Source: Takakia lepidozioides
Taxonomy: Eukaryota > Streptophyta > Takakiopsida > Takakiales > Takakiaceae
Direction of reading: 5' to 3'
Length of the DNA: 64,000 nt
NCBI GenBank assembly: GCA_030704615.1
Contig: CM060731.1
Coordinates: 72,272,756-72,336,755 of the forward strand
Position numbers and translations under genes: made by a program. Positions 45,839 through 56,115 of the stretch are shown here, one piece after another. Position 1 is the stretch's first letter. Each line of letters opens with the position of its first letter. The notes beneath the pieces are model-generated. The model did no database searches. It saw only the letters and a list, made by a program, of their open reading frames with translations, and was not told the DNA's origin.

Positions 45839-46259
45839 CGACACCAAGGCGCCACGCTTGCCACTTATAATGGCTCTTCCTGCCCTCATCAAGTTCTCCA
45901 TCAATTTGGCCCATGCGCATTCTTGCCTCTTGCTACTTTATTCAAGGTCTCCGCCATGCCGGCCTTCCTTTGCTTTGCTGTTCCACAACCGGGCCCTAAA
46001 AATCAAAAGGGGTTTGCGAGGGGGGCGCCCATGGTTCATTTCTCCCGCCCACCATGCCACACGCACAAAATAAACACTGCACCGCACTTTCCGCCCCCTA
46101 TGTATGCTACATCCGGTTGCTTTTGTGTGTGTTTTCGGGTGGGCGCAGCCAGGGCAACCCAGGATATATTTTGGCTAAAAGTCGAGGGAGGGCGGGCAGG
46201 GAGGCCGTGGAGAGAGGAGATGGTGACCACACTTTCAAAACGGGGTCCAAAAGGCGGCT

Positions 46260-46377
46260 GGGTGCAGCACCGGGACTTCCCGGGAGGTCACCCATCCCAG
46301 TACTATTCCGGCCCAAAGGCGCTTAACTTCAGAGTTCTGATGGGATCTGGTGTAGTAGCCTTGGTATGACCGCACCA
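46260..46377 (-). rRNA. 5S rRNA, copy 21
   Basis: Matches copy 1; major spacer form to the right. Confidence 0.96.
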
Positions 46378-46798
46378 CGACACCAAGGCGCCACGCTTGC
46401 CACTTATAATGGCTCTTCCTGCCCTCATCAAGTTCTCCATCAATTTGGCCCATGCGCATTCTTGCCTCTTGCTACTTTATTCAAGGTCTCCGCCATGCCG
46501 GCCTTCCTTTGCTTTGCTGTTCCACAACCGGGCCCTAAAAATCAAAAGGGGTTTGCGAGGGGGGCGCCCATGGTTCATTTCTCCCGCCCACCATGCCACA
46601 CGCACAAAATAAACACTGCACCGCACTTTCCGCCCCCTATGTATGCTACATCCGGTTGCTTTTGTGTGTGTTTTCGGGTGGGCGCAGCCAGGGCAACCCA
46701 GGATATATTTTGGCTAAAAGTCGAGGGAGGGCGGGCAGGGAGGCCGTGGAGAGAGGAGATGGTGACCACACTTTCAAAACGGGGTCCAAAAGGCGGCT

Positions 46799-46916
46799 GG
46801 GTGCAGCACCGGGACTTCCCGGGAGGTCACCCATCCCAGTACTATTCCGGCCCAAAGGCGCTTAACTTCAGAGTTCTGATGGGATCTGGTGTAGTAGCCT
46901 TGGTATGACCGCACCA
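46799..46916 (-). rRNA. 5S rRNA, copy 22
   Basis: Matches copy 1; major spacer form to the right. Confidence 0.96.
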
Positions 46917-47337
46917 CGACACCAAGGCGCCACGCTTGCCACTTATAATGGCTCTTCCTGCCCTCATCAAGTTCTCCATCAATTTGGCCCATGCGCATTC
47001 TTGCCTCTTGCTACTTTATTCAAGGTCTCCGCCATGCCGGCCTTCCTTTGCTTTGCTGTTCCACAACCGGGCCCTAAAAATCAAAAGGGGTTTGCGAGGG
47101 GGGCGCCCATGGTTCATTTCTCCCGCCCACCATGCCACACGCACAAAATAAACACTGCACCGCACTTTCCGCCCCCTATGTATGCTACATCCGGTTGCTT
47201 TTGTGTGTGTTTTCGGGTGGGCGCAGCCAGGGCAACCCAGGATATATTTTGGCTAAAAGTCGAGGGAGGGCGGGCAGGGAGGCCGTGGAGAGAGGAGATG
47301 GTGACCACACTTTCAAAACGGGGTCCAAAAGGCGGCT

Positions 47338-47455
47338 GGGTGCAGCACCGGGACTTCCCGGGAGGTCACCCATCCCAGTACTATTCCGGCCCAAAGGCGC
47401 TTAACTTCAGAGTTCTGATGGGATCTGGTGTAGTAGCCTTGGTATGACCGCACCA
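47338..47455 (-). rRNA. 5S rRNA, copy 23
   Basis: Matches copy 1; major spacer form to the right. Confidence 0.96.
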
Positions 47456-47876
47456 CGACACCAAGGCGCCACGCTTGCCACTTATAATGGCTCTTCCTGC
47501 CCTCATCAAGTTCTCCATCAATTTGGCCCATGCGCATTCTTGCCTCTTGCTACTTTATTCAAGGTCTCCGCCATGCCGGCCTTCCTTTGCTTTGCTGTTC
47601 CACAACCGGGCCCTAAAAATCAAAAGGGGTTTGCGAGGGGGGCGCCCATGGTTCATTTCTCCCGCCCACCATGCCACACGCACAAAATAAACACTGCACC
47701 GCACTTTCCGCCCCCTATGTATGCTACATCCGGTTGCTTTTGTGTGTGTTTTCGGGTGGGCGCAGCCAGGGCAACCCAGGATATATTTTGGCTAAAAGTC
47801 GAGGGAGGGCGGGCAGGGAGGCCGTGGAGAGAGGAGATGGTGACCACACTTTCAAAACGGGGTCCAAAAGGCGGCT

Positions 47877-47994
47877 GGGTGCAGCACCGGGACTTCCCGG
47901 GAGGTCACCCATCCCAGTACTATTCCGGCCCAAAGGCGCTTAACTTCAGAGTTCTGATGGGATCTGGTGTAGTAGCCTTGGTATGACCGCACCA
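47877..47994 (-). rRNA. 5S rRNA, copy 24
   Basis: Matches copy 1; major spacer form to the right. Confidence 0.96.
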
Positions 47995-48415
47995 CGACAC
48001 CAAGGCGCCACGCTTGCCACTTATAATGGCTCTTCCTGCCCTCATCAAGTTCTCCATCAATTTGGCCCATGCGCATTCTTGCCTCTTGCTACTTTATTCA
48101 AGGTCTCCGCCATGCCGGCCTTCCTTTGCTTTGCTGTTCCACAACCGGGCCCTAAAAATCAAAAGGGGTTTGCGAGGGGGGCGCCCATGGTTCATTTCTC
48201 CCGCCCACCATGCCACACGCACAAAATAAACACTGCACCGCACTTTCCGCCCCCTATGTATGCTACATCCGGTTGCTTTTGTGTGTGTTTTCGGGTGGGC
48301 GCAGCCAGGGCAACCCAGGATATATTTTGGCTAAAAGTCGAGGGAGGGCGGGCAGGGAGGCCGTGGAGAGAGGAGATGGTGACCACACTTTCAAAACGGG
48401 GTCCAAAAGGCGGCT

Positions 48416-48533
48416 GGGTGCAGCACCGGGACTTCCCGGGAGGTCACCCATCCCAGTACTATTCCGGCCCAAAGGCGCTTAACTTCAGAGTTCTGATGGG
48501 ATCTGGTGTAGTAGCCTTGGTATGACCGCACCA
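48416..48533 (-). rRNA. 5S rRNA, copy 25
   Basis: Matches copy 1. Right spacer has CCACACGGCAC (near 48755), one base longer than the major form, 540 bp. Confidence 0.96.
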
Positions 48534-48955
48534 CGACACCAAGGCGCCACGCTTGCCACTTATAATGGCTCTTCCTGCCCTCATCAAGTTCTCCATCAAT
48601 TTGGCCCATGCGCATTCTTGCCTCTTGCTACTTTATTCAAGGTCTCCGCCATGCCGGCCTTCCTTTGCTTTGCTGTTCCACAACCGGGCCCTAAAAATCA
48701 AAAGGGGTTTGCGAGGGGGGCGCCCATGGTTCATTTCTCCCGCCCACCATGCCACACGGCACAAAATAAACACTGCACCGCACTTTCCGCCCCCTATGTA
48801 TGCTACATCCGGTTGCTTTTGTGTGTGTTTTCGGGTGGGCGCAGCCAGGGCAACCCAGGATATATTTTGGCTAAAAGTCGAGGGAGGGCGGGCAGGGAGG
48901 CCGTGGAGAGAGGAGATGGTGACCACACTTTCAAAACGGGGTCCAAAAGGCGGCT

Positions 48956-49073
48956 GGGTGCAGCACCGGGACTTCCCGGGAGGTCACCCATCCCAGTACT
49001 ATTCCGGCCCAAAGGCGCTTAACTTCAGAGTTCTGATGGGATCTGGTGTAGTAGCCTTGGTATGACCGCACCA
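48956..49073 (-). rRNA. 5S rRNA, copy 26
   Basis: Matches copy 1; right spacer has the CCACAGCAC form (near 49295). Confidence 0.96.
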
Positions 49074-49493
49074 CGACACCAAGGCGCCACGCTTGCCACT
49101 TATAATGGCTCTTCCTGCCCTCATCAAGTTCTCCATCAATTTGGCCCATGCGCATTCTTGCCTCTTGCTACTTTATTCAAGGTCTCCGCCATGCCGGCCT
49201 TCCTTTGCTTTGCTGTTCCACAACCGGGCCCTAAAAATCAAAAGGGGTTTGCGAGGGGGGCGCCCATGGTTCATTTCTCCCGCCCACCATGCCACAGCAC
49301 AAAATAAACACTGCACCGCACTTTCCGCCCCCTATGTATGCTACATCCGGTTGCTTTTGTGTGTGTTTTCGGGTGGGCGCAGCCAGGGCAACCCAGGATA
49401 TATTTTGGCTAAAAGTCGAGGGAGGGCGGGCAGGGAGGCCGTGGAGAGAGGAGATGGTGACCACACTTTCAAAACGGGGTCCAAAAGGCGGCT

Positions 49494-49611
49494 GGGTGCA
49501 GCACCGGGACTTCCCGGGAGGTCACCCATCCCAGTACTATTCCGGCCCAAAGGCGCTTAACTTCAGAGTTCTGATGGGATCTGGTGTAGTAGCCTTGGTA
49601 TGACCGCACCA
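49494..49611 (-). rRNA. 5S rRNA, copy 27
   Basis: Matches copy 1; right spacer has CCACAGGCAC (near 49833), the form shared by the next two units. Confidence 0.96.
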
Positions 49612-50032
49612 CGACACCAAGGCGCCACGCTTGCCACTTATAATGGCTCTTCCTGCCCTCATCAAGTTCTCCATCAATTTGGCCCATGCGCATTCTTGCC
49701 TCTTGCTACTTTATTCAAGGTCTCCGCCATGCCGGCCTTCCTTTGCTTTGCTGTTCCACAACCGGGCCCTAAAAATCAAAAGGGGTTTGCGAGGGGGGCG
49801 CCCATGGTTCATTTCTCCCGCCCACCATGCCACAGGCACAAAATAAACACTGCACCGCACTTTCCGCCCCCTATGTATGCTACATCCGGTTGCTTTTGTG
49901 TGTGTTTTCGGGTGGGCGCAGCCAGGGCAACCCAGGATATATTTTGGCTAAAAGTCGAGGGAGGGCGGGCAGGGAGGCCGTGGAGAGAGGAGATGGTGAC
50001 CACACTTTCAAAACGGGGTCCAAAAGGCGGCT

Positions 50033-50150
50033 GGGTGCAGCACCGGGACTTCCCGGGAGGTCACCCATCCCAGTACTATTCCGGCCCAAAGGCGCTTAAC
50101 TTCAGAGTTCTGATGGGATCTGGTGTAGTAGCCTTGGTATGACCGCACCA
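50033..50150 (-). rRNA. 5S rRNA, copy 28
   Basis: Matches copy 1; CCACAGGCAC form to the right (near 50372). Confidence 0.96.
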
Positions 50151-50571
50151 CGACACCAAGGCGCCACGCTTGCCACTTATAATGGCTCTTCCTGCCCTCA
50201 TCAAGTTCTCCATCAATTTGGCCCATGCGCATTCTTGCCTCTTGCTACTTTATTCAAGGTCTCCGCCATGCCGGCCTTCCTTTGCTTTGCTGTTCCACAA
50301 CCGGGCCCTAAAAATCAAAAGGGGTTTGCGAGGGGGGCGCCCATGGTTCATTTCTCCCGCCCACCATGCCACAGGCACAAAATAAACACTGCACCGCACT
50401 TTCCGCCCCCTATGTATGCTACATCCGGTTGCTTTTGTGTGTGTTTTCGGGTGGGCGCAGCCAGGGCAACCCAGGATATATTTTGGCTAAAAGTCGAGGG
50501 AGGGCGGGCAGGGAGGCCGTGGAGAGAGGAGATGGTGACCACACTTTCAAAACGGGGTCCAAAAGGCGGCT

Positions 50572-50689
50572 GGGTGCAGCACCGGGACTTCCCGGGAGGT
50601 CACCCATCCCAGTACTATTCCGGCCCAAAGGCGCTTAACTTCAGAGTTCTGATGGGATCTGGTGTAGTAGCCTTGGTATGACCGCACCA
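50572..50689 (-). rRNA. 5S rRNA, copy 29
   Basis: Gene matches copy 1. Its right spacer shows the first cluster of indels: shortened G-runs near 50860-50878 and an extra T near 50983. Confidence 0.95.
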
Positions 50690-51108
50690 CGACACCAAGG
50701 CGCCACGCTTGCCACTTATAATGGCTCTTCCTGCCCTCATCAAGTTCTCCATCAATTTGGCCCATGCGCATTCTTGCCTCTTGCTACTTTATTCAAGGTC
50801 TCCGCCATGCCGGCCTTCCTTTGCTTTGCTGTTCCACAACCGGGCCCTAAAAATCAAAAGGGTTTGCGAGGGGGCGCCATGGTTCATTTCTCCCGCCCAC
50901 CATGCCACAGGCACAAAATAAACACTGCACCGCACTTTCCGCCCCCTATGTATGCTACATCCGGTTGCTTTTGTGTGTGTTTTTCGGGTGGGCGCAGCCA
51001 GGGCAACCCAGGATATATTTTGGCTAAAAGTCGAGGGAGGGCGGGCAGGGAGGCCGTGGAGAGAGGAGATGGTGACCACACTTTCAAAACGGGGTCCAAA
51101 AGGCGGCT

Positions 51109-51225
51109 GGGTGCAGCACCGGGACTTCCCGGAGGTCACCCATCCCAGTACTATTCCGGCCCAAAGGCGCTTAACTTCAGAGTTCTGATGGGATCTGGTG
51201 TAGTAGCCTTGGTATGACCGCACCA
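51109..51225 (-). rRNA. 5S rRNA, copy 30, one-base deletion in box C
   Basis: The block that reads TTCCCGGGAGGTCACC elsewhere is TTCCCGGAGGTCACC here (51126-51140), so the gene lacks one G/C pair in box C. This may weaken TFIIIA binding, or be a consensus error in a homopolymer. Spacer indels lie on both sides. Confidence 0.9.
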
Positions 51226-51641
51226 CGACACCAAGGCGCCACGCTTGCCACTTATAATGGCTCTTCCTGCCCTCATCAAGTTCTCCATCAATTTGGCCCA
51301 TGCGCATTCTTGCCTCTTGCTACTTTATTCAAGGTCTCCGCCATGCCGGCCTTCCTTTGCTTTGCTGTTCCACAACCGGGCCCTAAAAATCAAAAGGGGT
51401 TTGCGAGGGGGGCGCCCATGGTTCATTTCTCCCGCCCACCATGCCACACGCACAAAATAAACACTGCACCGCACTTTCCCCCCCTATGTATGCTACACCG
51501 GTTGCTTTTTGTGTGTTTTTTCGGGTGGGCGCAGCCAGGGCAACCCAGGATATTTTGGCTAAAAGTCGAGGGAGGGCGGGCAGGGAGGCCGTGGAGAGAG
51601 GAGATGGTGACCACACTTTCAAACGGGTCCAAAAGGCGGCT

Positions 51642-51758
51642 GGGTGCAGCACCGGGACTTCCCGGGAGGTCACCCATCCCAGTACTATTCCGGCCCAAAG
51701 CGCTTAACTTCAGAGTTCTGATGGGATCTGGTGTAGTAGCCTTGGTATGACCGCACCA
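51642..51758 (-). rRNA. 5S rRNA, copy 31, one-base deletion in box A
   Basis: CCCAAAGCGCTTAAC replaces CCCAAAGGCGCTTAAC (near 51695-51709), removing one base from box A. The flanking spacer has several other one- and two-base losses (TTCAAACGGGTCC, GGATATTTTGG). Confidence 0.9.
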
Positions 51759-52185
51759 CGACACCAAGGCGCCACGCTTGCCACTTATAATGGCTCTTCC
51801 TGCCCTCATCAAGTTCTCCATCAATTTGGCCCATGCGCATTCTTGCCTCTTGCTACTTTATTCAAGGTCTCCGCCATGCCGGCCTTCCTTTGCTTTGCTG
51901 TTCCACAACCGGGCCCTAAAAATCAAAAGGGGTTTGCGAGGGGGGCGCCCATGGTTCATTTCTCCCCTCCCGCCCACCATGCCACACGCACAAAATAAAC
52001 ACTGCACCGCACTTTCCGCCCCCTATGTATGCTACATCCGGTTGCTTTTGTGTGTGTTTTTCGGGTGGGCGCAGCCAGGGCAACCCAGGATATATTTTGG
52101 CTAAAAGTCGAGGGAGGGCGGGCAGGGAGGCCGTGGAGAGAGGAGATGGTGACCACACTTTCAAAACGGGGTCCAAAAGGCGGCT

Positions 52186-52303
52186 GGGTGCAGCACCGGG
52201 ACTTCCCGGGAGGTCACCCATCCCAGTACTATTCCGGCCCAAAGGCGCTTAACTTCAGAGTTCTGATGGGATCTGGTGTAGTAGCCTTGGTATGACCGCA
52301 CCA
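52186..52303 (-). rRNA. 5S rRNA, copy 32 (last gene of the array)
   Basis: The gene itself matches copy 1. Spacers on both sides carry small insertions (TCTCCCCTCCCGCCC near 51960; CTCCCCCGCCCCC near 52507), and the array breaks off about 300 bp to its right. Confidence 0.95.
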
Positions 52304-52606
52304 CGACACCAAGGCGCCACGCTTGCCACTTATAATGGCTCTTCCTGCCCTCATCAAGTTCTCCATCAATTTGGCCCATGCGCATTCTTGCCTCTTGCTA
52401 CTTTATTCAAGGTCTCCGCCATGCCGGCCTTCCTTTGCTTTGCTGTTCCACAACCGGGCCCTAAAAATCAAAAGGGGTTTGCGAGGGGGGCGCCCATGGT
52501 TCATTTCTCCCCCGCCCCCATGCCACACGCACAAAATAAACACTGCACCGCACTTTCCGCCCCCTATGTATGCTACATCCGGTTGCTTTTGTGTGTGTTT
52601 TCGGGT

Positions 52607-52627
52607 TACTTTATTCAAGGTCTCCGC
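52607..52627. repeat. Chimeric right border of the 5S array
   Basis: After GTTTTCGGGT the unit should continue GGGCGCAGCC. Instead it jumps to TACTTTATTCAAGGTCTCCG, a piece normally found about 210 bp earlier in the unit, and then to the 77-bp direct repeat. The join implies a rearrangement at the array edge. Confidence 0.8.
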
Positions 52628-52704
52628 GGCAAAGTTCTATAGCTTACATTCCCCTTTGCATGACTTAACCCGCAGAGGATAAGAGCATATCCTTGCGTCG
52701 AGGC
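52628..52704 (+). repeat. 77-bp direct repeat, left copy
   Basis: Differs from the right copy at four bases. It abuts the 5S array junction directly. Confidence 0.85.
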
Positions 52705-52934
52705 CTTTGGTGGAGATGGGGGGCGATTAAATCTAACGGCCTGGGTGTTCTGATGATGATAGCGTAGGTTCGGTGTGGCTATGGTTGAAAGACGGCTGTA
52801 CGGGAAATCTAGAAAGATGGCAGCGCAATCCACTATGTTCAATCATTTGTCCCTCCTGGAGTATGTTTTTTCTGCTGATTTTGTGTGTCTTGTGTCTTCA
52901 TGCTTTGTGAGCGAAGACTCTGCAAATAGCGGCA

Positions 52935-54162
52935 ATGGCTTCCAGTGCGAATGATGCTGCTTTATTTATGATTGACGACGATTCGTTTGAAGCTGTCTTC
53001 CTGAGTGTTGTGCATGATACTGCGTCCCCTGAAGTGCTAAGGCCTTACGAAGGAGAACCGCCAGTGAGGGGAGACGCGGAGATTCCAATTGACGTGCCCT
53101 CGGCTTACTGGATAGAGAAATTTGAGCAGACGGCCGTTGATGAAGCTCGCAAGACCGTGAATTCTGAAGGAGAGAAACGTGAGCAACTTTGCAAGATTGT
53201 TGAAGCTAAGCAAGGTGCGTTTGCTAGCAGACTGCTGCAGAAGCTGCATGCAAAAGAAATCGCTAAGTGCTTACCTCGGGAGGTCATCCGTGAGCGACTT
53301 AGACAGGGCGAGCTGCTTACTTGGCCACAGATTGGAGTACCACAGTTTGTTGTCACCCGAGATCGCACCAACAACTTTGAGAGCTTTCTGCACCCGAAGG
53401 TTCCTAGTGGCTATCGCTTTTGGGAGCTTGTCCGAGGTGGGAGTGCAGCGGCGCTGACAAACATACGCCCTGCCTGGACTGCCGATCGGCCTACTGATGA
53501 TTTTTCGTGGGAACAATCCATCACTGGCATCCCACAACACTTATTTCATCTCTCTGCTCGGGATATTGTGATTTTTCCTGGTAAAACCTTTGATCAAGAG
53601 AAGGTTGGGCTCTGTCGAGTCCAGATTCCTTTGACAAGTATCCATTGCACTCCCTGGTGGTCAAGGAGAACATAGTACGCACGGTGACCTGCGTTGCATT
53701 TTGGCTAAAGGTGGCTCAGTCACTCTGGCATCTGCAGGGCAAAGCTGTGTATCTCAGTTATAATCATCGTTTCATCTCTTCCTACATAGTCACGGATTGG
53801 GAGAAGAGCATGTTGCATCCCAGTGACATGTGATTTTCTCTGTGCCTTCATCTTCATTTGCGTTATCTTAGTGGATACTGACCAGGCGTCGTGCTAAACT
53901 ATTGGAGTCTGAGAGTGCTAAGATGAGTGAATGGAAAGAAGGGATAGAGGAGATCTTTGGTGATGATTCAATTCCTGGTCCTAAGACACAACCTGCTGCG
54001 ACGTCAAGAGGCATCAATCATCCGGACGGCTTAGACTTACAAGATCTTTGTGATGCCATAAAAACTATCTCTGATTGTCCCCCGCTATTGGAACTTTTGT
54101 TGAACAAACAAACTAATTCTACGACAACGGTTGCCAAGCCTCATGAATTTGTGTGTGATTGA
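52935..54162 (+). pseudogene. Unrecognised protein, about 400 residues, apparently with one frameshift and one break
   Basis: From ATG 52935 (MASSANDAALFMIDDDSFEA) an open frame runs 246 codons to 53675. A one-base shift near 53630 lets it continue as FDKYPLHSLVVKENIVRTV and on to a stop at 53832. After a gap of about 50 bp a third piece resumes (RRRAKLLESESAKMSEWKEG) and ends DLCDAIKTISDC, LLELLLNKQ, stop at 54162. Composition is acidic and soluble-looking, rich in charged helices, with no signal peptide or membrane segment. It could be a gag-like capsid protein, given the flanking direct repeats, or a decayed host gene. I do not recognise the family. Confidence 0.4.
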
Positions 54163-54995
54163 GTGCAGGGATTAAAGGCTGGAGTGTTGCAGCCTTATGT
54201 GTTTTCTGGAGGTCCAAGCTATGGCCTCTCTTGTGTGCTTTCTGATGGTTCAACCAGTGGCCCTCTCTGGTGTTGTGTGGTGTGCAAATTATAACGGTCT
54301 GCTGCAGACCAGCGACATCTGGTGTTAGAGGAGGTGGAAGACCTTAGCACAGGCTTTAGCTTCGTGTTAGTGTTTTGCATCAGTGTTGTAACGTGATTGG
54401 GGTTCCCCCCCCAGCGAGTTTTGCCCTTAGCCCACTTTGCAGGTGCAAGGTTTTCTCGCTGCGGGTTTTTTCATCCCTCTCGCGCCGGATGCTAGTATTA
54501 GGCATGGTGTGACTTACTTAGCTTCGTTAGTTCGGCATTTCAGTTGGCTCGCGGGAGGTCGCTTTCCTAGGAGCGGGGGCAAGCTTTACATATGTAGAGC
54601 TCCAGATTCTATGGCGGTGCATATGCTCTCCTGTCAGTCCCTTGGATGAAAAGCATGGGGTTGTTGGACATTAATGATGACAGGGACTATCTTTGGTTAT
54701 ATGATTGTCCTACGTTAACAGTCACGAGATAAGCCAACCTGGAAACTGAGCTGGCTGATGTGAGGTCTTGTAATCTGCATGTCCAATAAGAGTGCTGCAT
54801 CTGGATCTCCAAATTAGCCTCTCCCGATTATTTAAATGAAGAGATCATCAGGCTTAGGCAAGATGTTTTTGGTGATCAAGCTGGTGCAGTGGATGTGTGA
54901 AGGACTCTGGATGAAACTATTTTGATACTCTGCTGCGTGCAACGATTGGCTTAGATTGTATATGTGCTCTGCAATAGATCCTCCCCTGTCAGCTT
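54163..54995. other. 3' part of the direct-repeat unit; nothing recognised
   Basis: No open frame with known motifs. It includes a C-run (CCCCCCCCAG near 54412) and ends just before the right direct repeat. Confidence 0.35.
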
Positions 54996-55072
54996 GGCAA
55001 AGTTCTATAGCTTACAATCCCCTGTGCATGACTCAACCCGCAGAGGATAAGAGCATATCCTTGCGTCGGGGC
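54996..55072 (+). repeat. 77-bp direct repeat, right copy
   Basis: Same sequence as 52628-52704 with four substitutions. The ~120-bp satellite begins immediately afterwards. Confidence 0.85.
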
Positions 55073-56115
55073 TTTAGCTTTACAGGTCGTGCATAAGTAT
55101 GGGATTCAATCAGTATTGATTGAAGGGGCGAACGAGTGGTTCCTCATTCAAATGATTTTTGTTTGTCTTCAGAGTTCGCCAATATGTTTTACATACCATC
55201 TCACAGATTATGGACAAGTATGATATAAATCAAAATTGATCAAAAGGGCGAACGAATGTTTCCCCCATCCAAATGATTTTTGTTTGTTTCCAACTTTGCT
55301 AGTATGTTGTACATACCATCTGACAGGTCATAAACAAATATGACATGAATTAAAACTGATTCAAAGGGCAAACAAATGTCTTCCCATCCAAATGATTATA
55401 TCTTATTTCCATACTTCGCTAGTATGCTCTACATACGCTTTGACAGGTCGTGGACAAGTATGGGATCAATCAAAATTGATTGAAAGGATGAATAAATGGT
55501 TCCCAATCCAAATGATTTTTGCTTGTTTTCAAACTTTGATAATATGTTATACATATCATCTGACAGATCCTGCACAAGTATGACATGAAGCAAAATTGAT
55601 TGAAAGGGCGAAAATTTAAAAGGCGAAAAATTGAAAAGGCAAAATTGATTGAAAGGGTTCCCAATCCAAATGATTTTTGTTTGTTTCCAAAGTTTGCCAG
55701 TACATGTTGTACATACCATCTGACATGTCATTGATAAGTAAGACATGAATCAAAATTGATTGAAAGGGCAAACGCATGGTTCCACATCCAAATGATTTTA
55801 TCTTCTTTTCAAATTTTGTTAATATGTTATACATACTAACAGGTCGTGGACTTGAGTATGACATGAATCAAAATTGATCCAAAGGGCGAACGAATGGTTC
55901 CCCATCCAAATGATTTTTGCTTGATTTCAAACCTTACTAGTATGTTCTAAATCATATGATAGATCCTGGACGAGTATGGAATGAATCAAAATTGATTGAA
56001 CAGACAAACAAATGGTTTTCCATCCAAATGATTTTTGCTTATTTCCAAACTTGGCCAATATGTTTTACATATCATATGACAGGTCCTGGACTAGTATGAC
56101 ATGAATGAAAATTGG
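55073..56115 (+). repeat. Satellite of ~120-bp units, about 8.5 copies
   Basis: Each unit runs through CATGAATCAAAATTGAT, GAAAGGGCGAACGAATGG, TTCCCCATCCAAATGATTTT, TGCTTGTTTCCAAACTTTGC, TAGTATGTTGTACATACCAT and CTGACAGGTCCTGGACAAGT. Junctions at CTGACAG occur near 55208, 55327, 55447, 55566, 55725, 55836, 55962 and 56083. One unit (near 55600-55660) has an internal duplication of GGCGAAAAATT. Units differ by roughly 10-25 per cent, so it is an old array. A more diverged single unit lies at about 56230-56370. Confidence 0.85.

Larger units (their letters stand above)
35385..52627 (-). repeat. 5S rDNA tandem array, 32 genes, unit about 539 bp
   Basis: The array holds 32 head-to-tail units, each with one 5S gene on the minus strand and about 420 bp of spacer. 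Unit length is 539 bp in most. Units are 538 bp after copies 2, 7, 12, 18 and 26, 540 bp after copy 25, and 536, 533 and 545 bp after copies 29-31. The central units look identical except at one microsite near the CCATGCCACACGCACAAA block. It starts inside the spacer at 35385 and stops inside it at about 52606. A 21-bp piece of another part of the unit then follows before unrelated sequence. No 18S/28S sequence lies between genes, so this is an unlinked (S-type) arrangement. Confidence 0.97.
52628..55072 (+). mobile_element. 2.4-kb unit bounded by 77-bp direct repeats, with unknown ORFs
   Basis: Direct repeats at 52628-52704 and 54996-55072 match at 73 of 77 positions. They begin GGCAAAGTTCTATAGCTTAC and contain GAGGATAAGAGCATATCC, which has AGGATA/TATCCT arms. 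Between them lies a gene-like ORF from 52935. The layout resembles a small retroelement or other element with short terminal direct repeats. I see no reverse transcriptase, integrase, recombinase or transposase motif. No target-site duplication could be defined because the left side abuts the rearranged 5S border. Confidence 0.5.

Noticed and set aside
35385-52627. Dozens of open frames of 64-180 codons on both strands in the 5S array
   Set aside because: They repeat every unit, overlap the 5S gene and its spacer in all frames, and change frame with one-base spacer variants. They follow from sequence composition, not coding selection.
35385-52627. CRISPR-like regular spacing
   Set aside because: The whole 539-bp unit repeats, including the 5S gene; there are no short repeats with unique spacers, and the genome is eukaryotic.
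55073-56115. Regularly spaced ~120-bp repeats as a CRISPR array
   Set aside because: The full unit is conserved and diverged gradually, as in a satellite; no unique spacers and no cas genes.
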